From Pseudorhodobacter sp. (GTDB taxonomy: Bacteria; Pseudomonadota; Alphaproteobacteria; Rhodobacterales; Rhodobacteraceae): a stretch of 39,390 nucleotides of DNA. The position numbers and the translations under genes are program-made. The notes beneath the pieces were generated by a model that saw only the letters and a list, made by a program, of their open reading frames with translations, ran no database searches and was not told where the DNA came from. The stretch covers positions 1-39,390 of the forward strand of contig JAQWYA010000063.1 of the NCBI GenBank assembly GCA_029254215.1, read 5' to 3'. Shown piece by piece: positions 1 through 8,047 of the stretch (its first letter is position 1; every line of letters starts with the position of its first letter).

Positions 1-13
1 GATCTGACCGCAC

Positions 14-784
14 ATGAGTAACGCTGCCGCCATTCAAACGGCCTTCGATCTGCGGGGGCGCGTGGCCTGCGTGACGGGGGCGAGTTCGGGCTTGGGGCGA
101 CGCGCGGCGCTGGTTCTGGCGGCGGCGGGGGCAAAGGTGGTGGGTGTCGCCCGCCGCGCCGATGCGCTGGCCGACTGGCAGGCAGAGGCCGCGGGCGATA
201 CTGCCGCTGTGACCTATGATCTTGCCGATCGCAGCGGGCTGGAGGCGCTCGCGGGCGAGGTCAGCACCCCCTTCGGGCCGCCGGATATTCTGGTGCATGC
301 TGCGGGGATCAACAATCGGCAGGTGGCGGATGATGTGACGCCGGAAGGCTGGGATGTGACGCTCAACCTCAACCTGGCGGCACCGTTTTTCCTCAGCCAG
401 CATCTTGTTGGCCCGATGAAGGCAAAGCGCTGGGGGCGGATCGTAAATTTCGCCTCGTTGCAAACGACACGGGCTTTTCCGGGGGGGCTGTCTTACGGCG
501 CGTCCAAGGGGGGCGTGGGTCAGCTAACCCGCGCGATGGCCGAAGCCTGGTCAGCCTTCGGGATCAACGTGAACGCCATTGGGCCGGGGTTTTTCCGCAC
601 CGAACTCACGGCGGCGGTCTTTGCCGACCCGGCGCGGGCGGCGCGAAATGCGGCCCAGACCTGCATGGGGCGCAATGGCGAGCCGGAGGATCTTGACGGC
701 CCGCTGATGTTCCTATGCTCTGAGGCTTCGGCCTATGTGACCGGGCAGGTCTTGATGGTTGACGGGGGGTTCACCGCGAAATGA
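14..784 (+). CDS. hpsO: SDR-family dehydrogenase, HpsO-like
   Basis: A 256-residue short-chain dehydrogenase/reductase. The Rossmann glycine motif TGASSGLG is at residues 21-28, an NAAG-like segment (HAAGINN) is near 95-101, and the catalytic Ser148, Tyr161 and Lys165 (YGASK) are present. The C-terminal MVDGG stretch is typical of classical SDRs. It overlaps the next dehydrogenase by ATGA and heads a row that continues with SuyA and SuyB. In known dihydroxypropanesulfonate (DHPS) degraders an SDR (HpsO) and a zinc dehydrogenase (HpsP) interconvert the DHPS enantiomers through an oxo-sulfonate. The family call is certain. The DHPS role is inferred from the neighbours; a sugar or gluconate dehydrogenase is the alternative. 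A TGA at positions 5-7 may end an upstream gene outside the window, where hpsN would be expected. Confidence 0.75.
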   Translation: MSNAAAIQTAFDLRGRVACVTGASSGLGRRAALVLAAAGAKVVGVARRADALADWQAEAAGDTAAVTYDLADRSGLEALAGEVSTPFGPPDILVHAAGINNRQVADDVTPEGWDVTLNLNLAAPFFLSQHLVGPMKAKRWGRIVNFASLQTTRAFPGGLSYGASKGGVGQLTRAMAEAWSAFGINVNAIGPGFFRTELTAAVFADPARAARNAAQTCMGRNGEPEDLDGPLMFLCSEASAYVTGQVLMVDGGFTAK

Positions 785-1773
785 AAGCGCTGGTTTATAC
801 CGGGCCGGAACATCTGGCCTATCAATCCATGCCTGACCCCGCGCCGCGCGCGGGTGAGGTTCTGGTGCGGGTGGAAAGCGTCGGGATCTGCGGGTCTGAC
901 ATGCACGCCTTTCTGGGCCATGACGAACGCCGCCCCGCCCCGCTGATCCTTGGCCATGAGGCCGCAGGCGTGGTAACTGGCGGCCCCCGCGATGGGGAGC
1001 GGGTGACCGTGAACCCGCTGGTCACCTGCGGTGATTGCCCGGCCTGCCGGTCGGGGCGCGACAATCTTTGCCCGAAGCGGCAGATCATCTCGATGCAGCC
1101 GCGCGAAGGGGCCTTCGCGCAATGGCTGGCGATCCCGGAACGTAACCTTGTGACGGTGCCGGACCATGTGAGCTTTGATCAGGCGTCTTTGGCTGAACCG
1201 ATTGCCTGCGGCTGGCACGCAGCAACCGAGGCCTGGCGGATCCTGCGCCCGCAAGAGGGGCCGGTGCGCGCCCTGGTCTTTGGCGGGGGCGCGATTGGTC
1301 TGGGGGCTGCCCTTAGCCTTAAGGCGCAAGGTGTCGCGGATGTCACGATCATCGAGCCGAATGCCCTGCGCCGCGACTTCCTGACCGGCTCTTGCGATCA
1401 GGTGGCGATTGAACCGGCTGGTCTTGCGGCGGATGCGCTGTTCGATCTGGTCATCGATGGGGTCGGCTATGCCGCCACCCGCCAAAGCGCCTCGGCCCAT
1501 ACGCGGCCCGGTGGCGTGATCGCCCATATCGGGCTGGGAGAGGGCAGTGGCGGGCTCGATATCCGGCGGATGACCTTGCAAGAAATCACTTTCATCGGCA
1601 CCTATACCTATACCGCCGATGATTTCCGCCAGACGGCGCAGGCCATTTTCGACGGGCGGCTTGGCCCGTTGGACTGGACAGAGGCGCGCCCCCTTGCCGA
1701 TGGTCAGGCGGCTTTTGCCGATATCCGCAATGGGCGGGCTGCCTCACCGAAACTCATTCTGAAACCTAACTGA
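781..1773 (+). CDS. hpsP: Zinc-dependent alcohol dehydrogenase, HpsP-like
   Basis: A 330-residue medium-chain dehydrogenase. Catalytic zinc ligands are Cys37 (GICGSD) and His59-Glu60 (GHEAAG). Four structural-zinc cysteines lie at 83, 86, 89 and 97. A Rossmann GGGAIG motif near residue 165 indicates NAD(P) binding. The start overlaps the stop of the SDR gene (ATGA), so the two are translationally coupled and probably act on one substrate. This pairing fits HpsO/HpsP, which together racemise 2,3-dihydroxypropane-1-sulfonate before oxidation to sulfolactate. The general family (threonine, sorbitol or L-iditol dehydrogenase-like) is clear from sequence. The sulfonate substrate rests on the suyAB context. 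Confidence 0.75.
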   Translation: MKALVYTGPEHLAYQSMPDPAPRAGEVLVRVESVGICGSDMHAFLGHDERRPAPLILGHEAAGVVTGGPRDGERVTVNPLVTCGDCPACRSGRDNLCPKRQIISMQPREGAFAQWLAIPERNLVTVPDHVSFDQASLAEPIACGWHAATEAWRILRPQEGPVRALVFGGGAIGLGAALSLKAQGVADVTIIEPNALRRDFLTGSCDQVAIEPAGLAADALFDLVIDGVGYAATRQSASAHTRPGGVIAHIGLGEGSGGLDIRRMTLQEITFIGTYTYTADDFRQTAQAIFDGRLGPLDWTEARPLADGQAAFADIRNGRAASPKLILKPN

Positions 1774-1786
1774 ACTGGAGAGAGAG

Positions 1787-2077
1787 ATGTCTAATATTCC
1801 GCATCTTCTTGTGCATGCACATGAAGACAATGTCGGCGTGGTCGTGGTTGAAGGGCTGGAGGCCGGAACCGAGATGTTCTGCTGCGTCACGCATGACAAT
1901 TCCACCTTTACGCTGACCGCCGGCGCTGATGTGCCGATCGGCCATAAGATCGCGCTGAAGGACCTCAAGGTCGGCGATACGATGATCAAATATGGCGAAG
2001 ATATCGGCAAGGTCGTCGCCGATGTCGCCAAGGGCGGCCATGTGCATACGCATAACGCCAAAACCAAGCGCTGGTAA
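1787..2077 (+). CDS. suyA: Sulfolactate sulfo-lyase, small subunit SuyA
   Basis: A 96-residue SAF-domain protein of the UxaA/altronate dehydratase small-subunit family. It keeps the segments VGVVVVEGLEAG (residues 16-27) and KYGEDIGK (68-75), and ends HNAKTKRW, all of which I associate with SuyA of sulfonate degraders. With SuyB it would split (R)-3-sulfolactate into pyruvate and sulfite in the cytoplasm. A GGAGAGAG ribosome site lies just before the ATG, and suyB follows after 12 bases. The alternative is the small subunit of an altronate- or galactarate-type dehydratase. The neighbouring ComC-like dehydrogenase and YeiH exporter favour SuyA. Confidence 0.8.
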   Translation: MSNIPHLLVHAHEDNVGVVVVEGLEAGTEMFCCVTHDNSTFTLTAGADVPIGHKIALKDLKVGDTMIKYGEDIGKVVADVAKGGHVHTHNAKTKRW

Positions 2078-2089
2078 GGAAGTCACATC

Positions 2090-3271
2090 ATGTCCTCTAA
2101 ATATTCCAACATCACCTTCCACGGGTTCCGGCGCGAAAATGGCCGGGTCGGCGTGCGCAACCACGTCATCATCCTGCCGGTGGACGATATCTCCAACGCC
2201 GCCTGTGAGGCTGTCGCGAACAACGTCAAAGGCACGATGGCGATCCCGCATGCTTACGGGCGCCTTCAGTTCGGCGAAGACCTTGAGGTGCATTTCCGCA
2301 CCATCATCGGCACCGGCGCCAACCCCAACGTGGCCGCCGTCGTCGTGATCGGGATCGAGCCCGGCTGGACCAAGCGCATCGCCGATGGTATCCGCCTGAC
2401 GGGTAAGCCCGTAGCCGAATTCTCGATCGAGCAGAAGGGCGACTTCGAGACGATCCGCGCCGCCTCCTGGGCCGCCAAGGAATTCGTGCATCACGCCACC
2501 GAAATGCAGCGCGAGGAATGCTCGATCTCCGAGCTGTGGGTTTCGACCAAATGCGGCGAATCCGATACCACGACGGGTCTTGGGTCCTGCCCGACGGTCG
2601 GCAACATGTATGACAAGCTGCTGCCCGAAGGCATCACCGGCTTCTTCGGTGAAACCTCGGAAATCACCGGGGCAGAGCATATCTGCCAGAAGCGCGCGAT
2701 CAATGAAGAGGTCGGCAACCGCTGGTACAAGATGTGGAAAGCCTATCAGGATGACGTGATTTTCGCGCATCAGACCGATGACCTTTCCGACAGCCAGCCC
2801 ACCAAGGGCAACATCCTTGGCGGTCTGACCACGATCGAGGAAAAGGCGCTGGGCAACCTTGAAAAGATCGGCCGCACCTCGCAGTTCATCGACATTCTGG
2901 AACCGGCAGAAGCGCCGAAATCCGGCAATGGTCTGTACTTCATGGACAGCTCTTCGGCGGCGGCGGAATGCGTCACGCTGATGGCTGCGGGCGGTGCGGT
3001 GATCCACACCTTCCCGACGGGGCAGGGCAACGTGGTCGGCAATCCGATCGTTCCGGTCATCAAGATCACTGCGAACCCGCGCACGATCCGCACCATGGCC
3101 GAGCATGTCGATGTGGATGTGTCCGGCATCCTGCGCCGCGATATGACGATTGATGAAGCGGGCGACAGCCTGATCGAGATGATCCGCCGGACGGCCAATG
3201 GCCGCAACACGGCAGCGGAAGCCCTTGGCCACCGCGAATTCTCGATGACGAAGCTGTATCGCAGCGCCTGA
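2090..3271 (+). CDS. suyB: Sulfolactate sulfo-lyase, large subunit SuyB
   Basis: A 393-residue protein of the UxaA/GarD dehydratase superfamily, close to the usual length of SuyB. It opens with [17 protein letters not shown] and has conserved cysteines in [12 protein letters not shown] and GSCPTVGN (about residues 162-180), as expected for the iron-binding lyase core. It forms the catalytic subunit with SuyA, releasing sulfite from (R)-sulfolactate and giving pyruvate (EC 4.4.1.24). The [15 protein letters not shown] opening and the [14 protein letters not shown] region resemble sulfolactate lyases as I remember them. Substrate assignment needs a tree against UxaA, GarD and SuyB. After the stop, a 7-bp hairpin (3282-3288 with 3307-3313) lies before the next gene. 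Confidence 0.8.
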   Translation: MSSKYSNITFHGFRRENGRVGVRNHVIILPVDDISNAACEAVANNVKGTMAIPHAYGRLQFGEDLEVHFRTIIGTGANPNVAAVVVIGIEPGWTKRIADGIRLTGKPVAEFSIEQKGDFETIRAASWAAKEFVHHATEMQREECSISELWVSTKCGESDTTTGLGSCPTVGNMYDKLLPEGITGFFGETSEITGAEHICQKRAINEEVGNRWYKMWKAYQDDVIFAHQTDDLSDSQPTKGNILGGLTTIEEKALGNLEKIGRTSQFIDILEPAEAPKSGNGLYFMDSSSAAAECVTLMAAGGAVIHTFPTGQGNVVGNPIVPVIKITANPRTIRTMAEHVDVDVSGILRRDMTIDEAGDSLIEMIRRTANGRNTAAEALGHREFSMTKLYRSA

Positions 3272-3281
3272 TTGCGCTATC

Positions 3282-3313
3282 GGGGTGGGCGGTCTTATCA
3301 GGCTGGCCACCCC
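3282..3313 (+). other. Intercistronic hairpin between suyB and the dehydrogenase gene
   Basis: Perfect 7-bp arms GGGGTGG (3282-3288) and CCACCCC (3307-3313) enclose an 18-base loop. There is no T tract after it, so it is more likely an mRNA-stability or processing element than a terminator. It would leave suyAB as the better-protected upstream segment of the operon. Confidence 0.35.
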
Positions 3314-3333
3314 AATCTTCAAGGATGACAGGG

Positions 3334-4347
3334 ATGCAAACGACCGAACGGATCAGCCTTGCTGATGCCGAGACACTGATTTTCGAGGCGCTGGCGGCGG
3401 TTGGGGGCGATGATGTCGCGGCCCGCTCGGTCGCCAAGGCACTGGTCGCTGCAGAGGCGGATGGCCAATCGGGCCACGGGTTTTCGCGCTTGGGCGACTA
3501 TCTGGGGCAGGTGCGCAGCGGCAAGATTAAAGCGCAGGCGCAGATTGTCACGGTCGCTGACAGTGATACGGCAATCCGCACGAACGCCGATTGCGGGTTT
3601 GCCTATCCGGCGCTGGATGTCACCATCGCCGAAGGGATCCGGGTTGCCAAGGCGCGGGGCATGGCCGCGATGTCGGTGTTTAACTCGCATCATTGCGGGT
3701 CTTTGGCGCATCAGGTGCAAAAGCTGGCTGATGCAGGGTTGATCGGATTGATGTGCGCCAACGCGCCCAAGGCGATTGCCCCTTGGGGCGGCAAAGCCCC
3801 GGTTTTTGGTACCAATCCGATTGCCTTTGCGGCCCCCCGTCAGGGGCAGGCTCCCTTGGTGATCGACCTGTCGCTGTCCAAAGTGGCGCGGGGCAAGGTG
3901 ATGCATGCCAAGAAGATGGGTACGCCGATCCCGGAAGGCTGGGCGCTGGACAAAGACGGCCAGCCCACAACCGACCCGCAGGCCGCACTTGACGGCACGA
4001 TGCTGCCGATTGGCGGGGCGAAGGGCACGGCCCTTGCGCTGATGGTTGAAATTCTGGCGGCGGCGCTGACGGGCAGCGCCTTCAGCCATGAGGCGGGGTC
4101 TTTCTTTACCGCCGAGGGCGCGCCGCCCCGAGTGGGCCAGTTCCTGCTGGCGATTGATCCGGGCAAAAGGATGCCTGACTTTCTAGCGCGGCTTGAGGTG
4201 CTGTTGACCGAAATCTCGGCGCAAGAGGGTGCGCGTCTGCCGGGGATGCGGCGTTTGCAGGCGCAGGCCCGCGCGAAGGCCGAGGGGATCGAGGTTCCCA
4301 AAGCCTATCTCGATCTGGCGCGCGCCGCCGCGTCGGGGACGGCCTGA
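3334..4347 (+). CDS. comC: Ldh2/ComC-family dehydrogenase, probable sulfolactate dehydrogenase
   Basis: About 337 residues of the malate/L-lactate/L-sulfolactate dehydrogenase family (Ldh2, COG2055), a non-Rossmann NAD(P)-dependent fold. Typical segments are the GHGFSRLGDYL substrate region, SHHCGSLAHQV with its likely catalytic histidine, and FGTNPIAFAAP. ComC oxidises or reduces sulfolactate and sulfopyruvate. In Chromohalobacter a ComC enzyme supplies (R)-sulfolactate to SuyAB. I prefer the ATG at 3334 because AAGGA lies 8 bases before it; the ATG at 3325 lacks a ribosome site. Family certain; sulfolactate specificity inferred from flanking suyAB and the exporter gene. Confidence 0.75.
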   Translation: MQTTERISLADAETLIFEALAAVGGDDVAARSVAKALVAAEADGQSGHGFSRLGDYLGQVRSGKIKAQAQIVTVADSDTAIRTNADCGFAYPALDVTIAEGIRVAKARGMAAMSVFNSHHCGSLAHQVQKLADAGLIGLMCANAPKAIAPWGGKAPVFGTNPIAFAAPRQGQAPLVIDLSLSKVARGKVMHAKKMGTPIPEGWALDKDGQPTTDPQAALDGTMLPIGGAKGTALALMVEILAAALTGSAFSHEAGSFFTAEGAPPRVGQFLLAIDPGKRMPDFLARLEVLLTEISAQEGARLPGMRRLQAQARAKAEGIEVPKAYLDLARAAASGTA

Positions 4348-4382
4348 GCGGGAAGCGCGTCAGGCGAGCAAAAGGAAAAACC

Positions 4383-5396
4383 GTGACTGCATTGATTGAA
4401 CAAGGCCAAAAGCTCTTTCCGGGGCTGCTGGTCGCGTCTCTGATTGCCCTGGCGGGCCAGTTCATCGCCGAACATTACGGCGCGCCCGCGATGCTGATGG
4501 CGCTGCTGTTCGGGATCGCGTTGAACTTTCTGTCCGAAGAGGGCCGCTGCGTAGAGGGGATCGCCTTTGGTGCGCGCACTGTGCTGCGCTTTGGCGTGGC
4601 GCTTTTGGGCCTGCGCATCAGCCTTGGGATGATTGGGGATCTTGGGGTAACGGTGGTGGCACTGGTGGTCGCGGGGCTGTGCCTGACCATCGGCTTTGGT
4701 CTGGCCGTGGCGCGGTTCTTTGGCTTTCGCTACCGCTTCGCGTTTCTATCCTCGGGGGCTGTGGCGATTTGTGGCGCCTCTGCCGCGATGGCGATTGCCG
4801 CCGTCCTGCCCAAGGATGAGAGGTCGGAGGAAAGGCTGGTTTTCACCATCGTGGGCGTGACGCTGCTGTCGACCTTCGCGATGATCCTGTATCCGATCCT
4901 GATGACCGCGGCCGGGTTCGATGATCGCACGGCGGGGATCTTCATCGGGGCCACGATCCATGATGTCGCCCAAGTCGTCGGTGCAGGGTTTTCCATCTCG
5001 GAGGATGCGGGCGAGGTTGCGACCTTCGTCAAACTGCTGCGCGTGGCCATGCTGGCCCCGGTGGTGCTGGTCGCGGCCATCCTGATCCGCCGCAGCACCG
5101 CGCAGGGCGAGACAGAGGGCGGCCGCCCTCCGCTGTTGCCAAGCTTCGTCGTGGCCTTCCTGATCTTTGCCGCCGCGAAATCCTTTGGCCTGATCCCGGA
5201 TTGGGTCAGCGCGATTGCAGCCGACCTGTCGCGTTGGGCGCTGCTGACGGCGATTGCCAGCGTGGGGCTGAAAACCTCGCTGCGCCAGACATTGAAAGTC
5301 GGCCTGCCCGCGATTGGCCTGTTGGTGTCGGAAACCGCTTTTCTGGCGGTGTTCATTTTTGCCGGGCTAAAGCTGTTCGGGCTGGGTGCGGGCTGA
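4383..5396 (+). CDS. YeiH/TauZ/SuyZ-type sulfite or sulfate exporter
   Basis: A 337-residue integral membrane protein of the YeiH family (UPF0324, COG2855), with about ten hydrophobic segments spread over the whole length. Recognisable segments are FGVALLGLRISLG, CGASAAMAIAAV and GATIHDVAQVVGAG. Members of this family sit in taurine, cysteate and sulfolactate operons, where they are proposed to export the sulfite or sulfate left after desulfonation. It starts with GTG preceded by AAAGGAAAAACC, a strong ribosome site, 35 bases after the dehydrogenase gene. It is the last gene of the sulfonate row. The transported ion is inferred. Confidence 0.8.
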   Translation: MTALIEQGQKLFPGLLVASLIALAGQFIAEHYGAPAMLMALLFGIALNFLSEEGRCVEGIAFGARTVLRFGVALLGLRISLGMIGDLGVTVVALVVAGLCLTIGFGLAVARFFGFRYRFAFLSSGAVAICGASAAMAIAAVLPKDERSEERLVFTIVGVTLLSTFAMILYPILMTAAGFDDRTAGIFIGATIHDVAQVVGAGFSISEDAGEVATFVKLLRVAMLAPVVLVAAILIRRSTAQGETEGGRPPLLPSFVVAFLIFAAAKSFGLIPDWVSAIAADLSRWALLTAIASVGLKTSLRQTLKVGLPAIGLLVSETAFLAVFIFAGLKLFGLGAG

Positions 5397-5421
5397 CATC
5401 TGCGGGGATGTAAAAAACTTG

Positions 5422-5447
5422 GGAACCCTTTGGCCGCTTGCGGCGTT
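5422..5447 (+). promoter_or_regulatory. EcfG-type promoter before dps
   Basis: GGAAC at 5422-5426 and CGTT at 5444-5447 with a 17-base spacer match the alphaproteobacterial EcfG consensus GGAAC-N16/17-CGTT. The predicted transcript starts about 75 bases before dps. The matching sigma factor is encoded in this window at 7367. Confidence 0.75.
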
Positions 5448-5528
5448 TGTCCTGTGAAATGCAAAACGTCTGGCCTTGCCCCGCGGATCGGGGCGGGGAC
5501 TGGCGGAGCACAGAAAGGACAATGACCC

Positions 5529-6023
5529 ATGTCACAGGTTTTGAAATCCGTTCCGGCAAGCGACAAGATCGATACTGCGGGTGCTGCCTCCTCTGAAATT
5601 GCGCAGGCGCTTGTCCATGCTTTGGCCGACACGCAGGTGCTGCTGTTCAAGACGCAAGCCTATCACTGGAACGTCGAGGGGCCGCTGTTCTACCCGATCC
5701 ACACACTCACCGAAGCGCAATACACCGATCTGTTTGCCGCGGTGGATGACATCGCAGAGCGTCTGCGCGCCTTGGGTCACCTTGCGCCGTTTCGGCTGAA
5801 AGATCTGACGGTTCAGGCCTGTATTCAGGACCGCGAGTCGCTGCCATCCGCTGAAGGTATGGTAAAGGATCTGGCCACGGATCATGAAGCTGTCGCCACG
5901 CGTCTGCGGGGCGCGATTGATGTGGCAGAGCAGGGCGGCGACCCCGTGACGGCTGATCTTTTGACCACGCGGGCGATGGTCCATGAAAAGGCGGCATGGA
6001 TGCTGCGCGCAACGGCAAAGTAA
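5529..6023 (+). CDS. dps: Dps-family DNA-binding ferritin
   Basis: A 164-residue four-helix ferritin-like protein. The Dps ferroxidase signature is intact: His46 in YHWNVEGP, His58 in PIHTL, and Asp73 with Glu77 in VDDIAER. Dps forms a 12-subunit shell that oxidises and stores iron with peroxide and shields DNA in stress. An AGAAAGGAC ribosome site precedes the ATG. A consensus EcfG promoter stands upstream, so it is probably a direct target of the sigma factor encoded 1.8 kb downstream. A perfect 11-bp hairpin follows the gene. Confidence 0.92.
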   Translation: MSQVLKSVPASDKIDTAGAASSEIAQALVHALADTQVLLFKTQAYHWNVEGPLFYPIHTLTEAQYTDLFAAVDDIAERLRALGHLAPFRLKDLTVQACIQDRESLPSAEGMVKDLATDHEAVATRLRGAIDVAEQGGDPVTADLLTTRAMVHEKAAWMLRATAK

Positions 6024-6061
6024 CGCGCGGCCCGGCCTAAGCCTGTTTGTAACGAGTGTAT

Positions 6062-6097
6062 GGCCCTGCGTATATCAAGTACGCAGGGCCAGTTTTA
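6062..6097 (+). terminator. Hairpin terminator after dps
   Basis: Perfect 11-bp arms GGCCCTGCGTA (6062-6072) and TACGCAGGGCC (6080-6090) with a 7-base loop, followed by AGTTTTA. The T tract is short, but the stem is strong and the position, 39 bases past the dps stop, fits. Confidence 0.7.
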
Positions 6098-6177
6098 TGT
6101 GGGCGGGCGTGCGGCCAAATGCTTAGCCATCGCCAAGATTGCGGGCTTCAGCCGTCTTTCGCCAAGATGTCAGAATG

Positions 6178-6210
6178 GAAAAATGCCCTTTAAGCATAGA
6201 TTTAAAGGGC
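6178..6210 (-). terminator. Rho-independent terminator of phyR
   Basis: Arms GCCCTTTAA (6185-6193) and TTAAAGGGC (6202-6210) with an 8-base loop. Read on the minus strand the stem is followed by ATTTTTCC, a proper T tract. It lies 20 bases past the phyR stop. Confidence 0.75.
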
Positions 6211-6230
6211 GTCCTTAAAGCAGCATAATC

Positions 6231-7040
6231 TCAGGCAGTCAGCGTTTCGGTTGAGGCAAAGAACATGGCCTGACTGACCGCAGAGCGCAGCTGATCTTCG
6301 GAGAAGGGTTTGGTGATGAGGAAGGCGGGCTCCGGCTTGTCGCCTGTCAGCAGCCGTTCCGGGAAGGCGGTGATGAAGATCACCGGGATCTCCGGGTGCT
6401 GCTCCAGAATGTCATTCACCGCATCAATCCCGGATGAGTTATCCGCCAATTGGATATCGGCGAGGATCAGATCTGGCGTCTCGCGCCGGGCCAATGCCAC
6501 CGCATTCGTTCGGGTCCGCGCGACACCCGTGACGCTATGCCCGACACCCGTGACGATATCGACGATATCCATGGCGATGATGGCCTCATCCTCGATCACC
6601 ATGACGCGGCCTTCGACGGCTTCGGCCATTTCGGTTTCCGCGGCGCTGAGCAGGGTTTCGACCTCGGCGCGGTCCGTCTCAAGGATGGCGGCGATTTCGG
6701 TCAGGGAAAAGCCCTCGATCACGCTGAGCAACAGAACCTCACGCGAATTCGGGGTCAGGCGGGACATCAGGGCCAAGGCGCGGGCGGTCAAGGGATCGTC
6801 AGGCAGGTCAGATGGCGCGCCCGCGCTGGCCCAGACCTTATGGAAGGCCCAAAACAGCCCGACCTTTGGGCTGGGGGCGGCTGCCAGTGCCGAGGCATCG
6901 ACCAGCAGGCTTTCCAGTGTGGCGGCGGCAAAACGATCACCGCTGGACTGGTTGCCCGTCAAGGCCCGCGCATAGCGCCGCAGATAGGGAAGATCTTTGG
7001 CAATCTGGCCTGTCAGGTCGCTGGCATCGGTAAGGGACAT
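6231..7040 (-). CDS. phyR: Response regulator PhyR, anti-anti-sigma factor
   Basis: A 269-residue PhyR. The N-terminal sigma-like half (about residues 10-138) includes a sigma-4-like helix-turn-helix at FSLTEIAAILETDRAEVETLL. It is fused to a receiver domain with acidic Glu150/Asp151, phospho-acceptor Asp195 (LADIQL) and a late lysine in ITKPFS. When phosphorylated, PhyR binds NepR and frees EcfG. I start it at the ATG at 7040, with GGGAG 8 bases upstream; a longer open frame to 7289 would run through the promoter and into nepR. It is divergent from nepR and shares a palindromic EcfG promoter with it, so it is auto-amplified. Confidence 0.93.
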   Translation of the reverse strand: MSLTDASDLTGQIAKDLPYLRRYARALTGNQSSGDRFAAATLESLLVDASALAAAPSPKVGLFWAFHKVWASAGAPSDLPDDPLTARALALMSRLTPNSREVLLLSVIEGFSLTEIAAILETDRAEVETLLSAAETEMAEAVEGRVMVIEDEAIIAMDIVDIVTGVGHSVTGVARTRTNAVALARRETPDLILADIQLADNSSGIDAVNDILEQHPEIPVIFITAFPERLLTGDKPEPAFLITKPFSEDQLRSAVSQAMFFASTETLTA

Positions 7041-7072
7041 GGTTCGTACTCCCAAAGTTTTTCGTTTTCTCG

Positions 7073-7104
7073 GGAACCAAACGCCTATCGCCGCGTTTGG
7101 TTCC
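7073..7104. promoter_or_regulatory. Palindromic overlapping divergent EcfG promoters (phyR/nepR)
   Basis: Perfect 12-bp arms GGAACCAAACGC (7073-7084) and GCGTTTGGTTCC (7093-7104) with an 8-base centre. On the plus strand GGAAC (7073-7077), 16 bases, CGTT (7094-7097) drive nepR. On the minus strand GGAAC (7104-7100), 16 bases, CGTT (7083-7080) drive phyR. Each promoter's -35 lies beside the other's -10, so polymerase cannot occupy both at once. Confidence 0.85.
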
Positions 7105-7130
7105 GTGAATAATGCGGGGACTGGCACAAA

Positions 7131-7370
7131 ATGTACGGTATTCAGGACATGGGCGAGAAAGACGCAAAAGCAAATTTGCGGCAGGACATCAATGACAACC
7201 TGAAGCGGGTTTTCAATGAGGCGCTTGAGGAAGACGTGCCAGACCGTTTCAAGCAGCTTTTGGCCCAGTTGAAGGCGAAAGAGGCCCATGAGAAGGGTGC
7301 CGCTGCCAAGAATGGCGTGGCAACAGATCCGGGATCATCGGGCGACCCTGCAAAAGGGGGGAAGCCATGA
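7131..7370 (+). CDS. nepR: Anti-sigma factor NepR
   Basis: A 79-residue NepR-family protein. The helical core has the family hallmark around VPDRFKQLLAQLKA (about residues 36-49), preceded by LRQDINDNLKRVF. The tail is disordered and rich in Gly, Ala and Lys. It holds EcfG inactive until phosphorylated PhyR takes it away. The start at 7131 has GGGGA 11 bases upstream; an internal ATG at 7149 is a possible alternative. It overlaps ecfG by ATGA, so anti-sigma and sigma are made in a fixed ratio, and it is divergent from phyR. Confidence 0.9.
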   Translation: MYGIQDMGEKDAKANLRQDINDNLKRVFNEALEEDVPDRFKQLLAQLKAKEAHEKGAAAKNGVATDPGSSGDPAKGGKP

Positions 7371-8047
7371 GTTTCACGGACCCTACAAGCCCTTCAGACA
7401 GTGCTGCGGACGCCGGTTTTCCAAACATCACCTCGCATTCCAGCCATGACGATGCGCTCGAAACGGCCCCCGAGGCCCCGGCCGGAAAGCCCGCAGCCGA
7501 CCCGCGCGATGAAATGCTGGAACATGTTCCCTCTTTGCGGGCCTTCGCGATTTCCTTGACGCGCAAAGGCAATGAGGCCGATGATCTGGTGCAAGAAACG
7601 ATTTTGCGGGCGTGGTCCAACTTCGACAAGTTTCGCCTCGGAACAGATCTGCGCGCCTGGCTTTTCACGATTTTGCGCAATGCGTTCTTTTCGTCGAAGC
7701 GCAAATCCCGGCGCGAGGTGGGGGACCCGGATGGCATTCACGCCGCGGGCCTGTTTGAAAAGCCGCATCACGACGGGCGCCTCGCGATGGACGAGTTTTC
7801 GCGCGCCTTCGATCAGTTGACCGCAGAGCACCGCGAAGTTCTGATCCTTGTGGGGGCCAATGGCTATTCCTACCAAGAAGCGGCAGAGATGATGGGCGTT
7901 GCCCCCGGTACCGCCAAAAGCCGCGCCAGCCGCGCCCGCGCCCGGCTTTGCGATCTGCTGGGCTTGAAAGAGGGCGACAGCCTTGTAGCGGATAGCTCTG
8001 CCATCACCAAGGCGGTGATGGGCAAATCCGGGCCAAGCGTTGCATGA
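7367..8047 (+). CDS. ecfG: General stress ECF sigma factor EcfG
   Basis: A 226-residue ECF15/EcfG-type sigma factor. A low-complexity N-terminal extension of about 45 residues comes before sigma-2 (ADDLVQETILRAWSNFDKF, then RAWLFTILRNAFF, about residues 65-108). Sigma-4 follows (LTAEHREVLILVGANGYSYQEAA, then a GTAKSRASRARARL recognition segment, about 145-200). It directs polymerase to GGAAC-N16/17-CGTT promoters. It is coupled by overlap to nepR upstream and to the histidine kinase downstream. Matching promoters in this window lie before dps, phyR, nepR and the DUF1328 gene. Confidence 0.93.
   Translation: MSFTDPTSPSDSAADAGFPNITSHSSHDDALETAPEAPAGKPAADPRDEMLEHVPSLRAFAISLTRKGNEADDLVQETILRAWSNFDKFRLGTDLRAWLFTILRNAFFSSKRKSRREVGDPDGIHAAGLFEKPHHDGRLAMDEFSRAFDQLTAEHREVLILVGANGYSYQEAAEMMGVAPGTAKSRASRARARLCDLLGLKEGDSLVADSSAITKAVMGKSGPSVA

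Noticed and set aside
1787-3271. Reading SuyA/SuyB as altronate dehydratase UxaA
   Set aside because: No hexuronate genes nearby; split small and large subunits, a ComC-type dehydrogenase and a YeiH exporter favour sulfolactate lyase.
7041-7289. An upstream extension of phyR to 7289
   Set aside because: It would run through the promoter palindrome and most of nepR; the ATG at 7040 has a ribosome site and gives the usual PhyR length.
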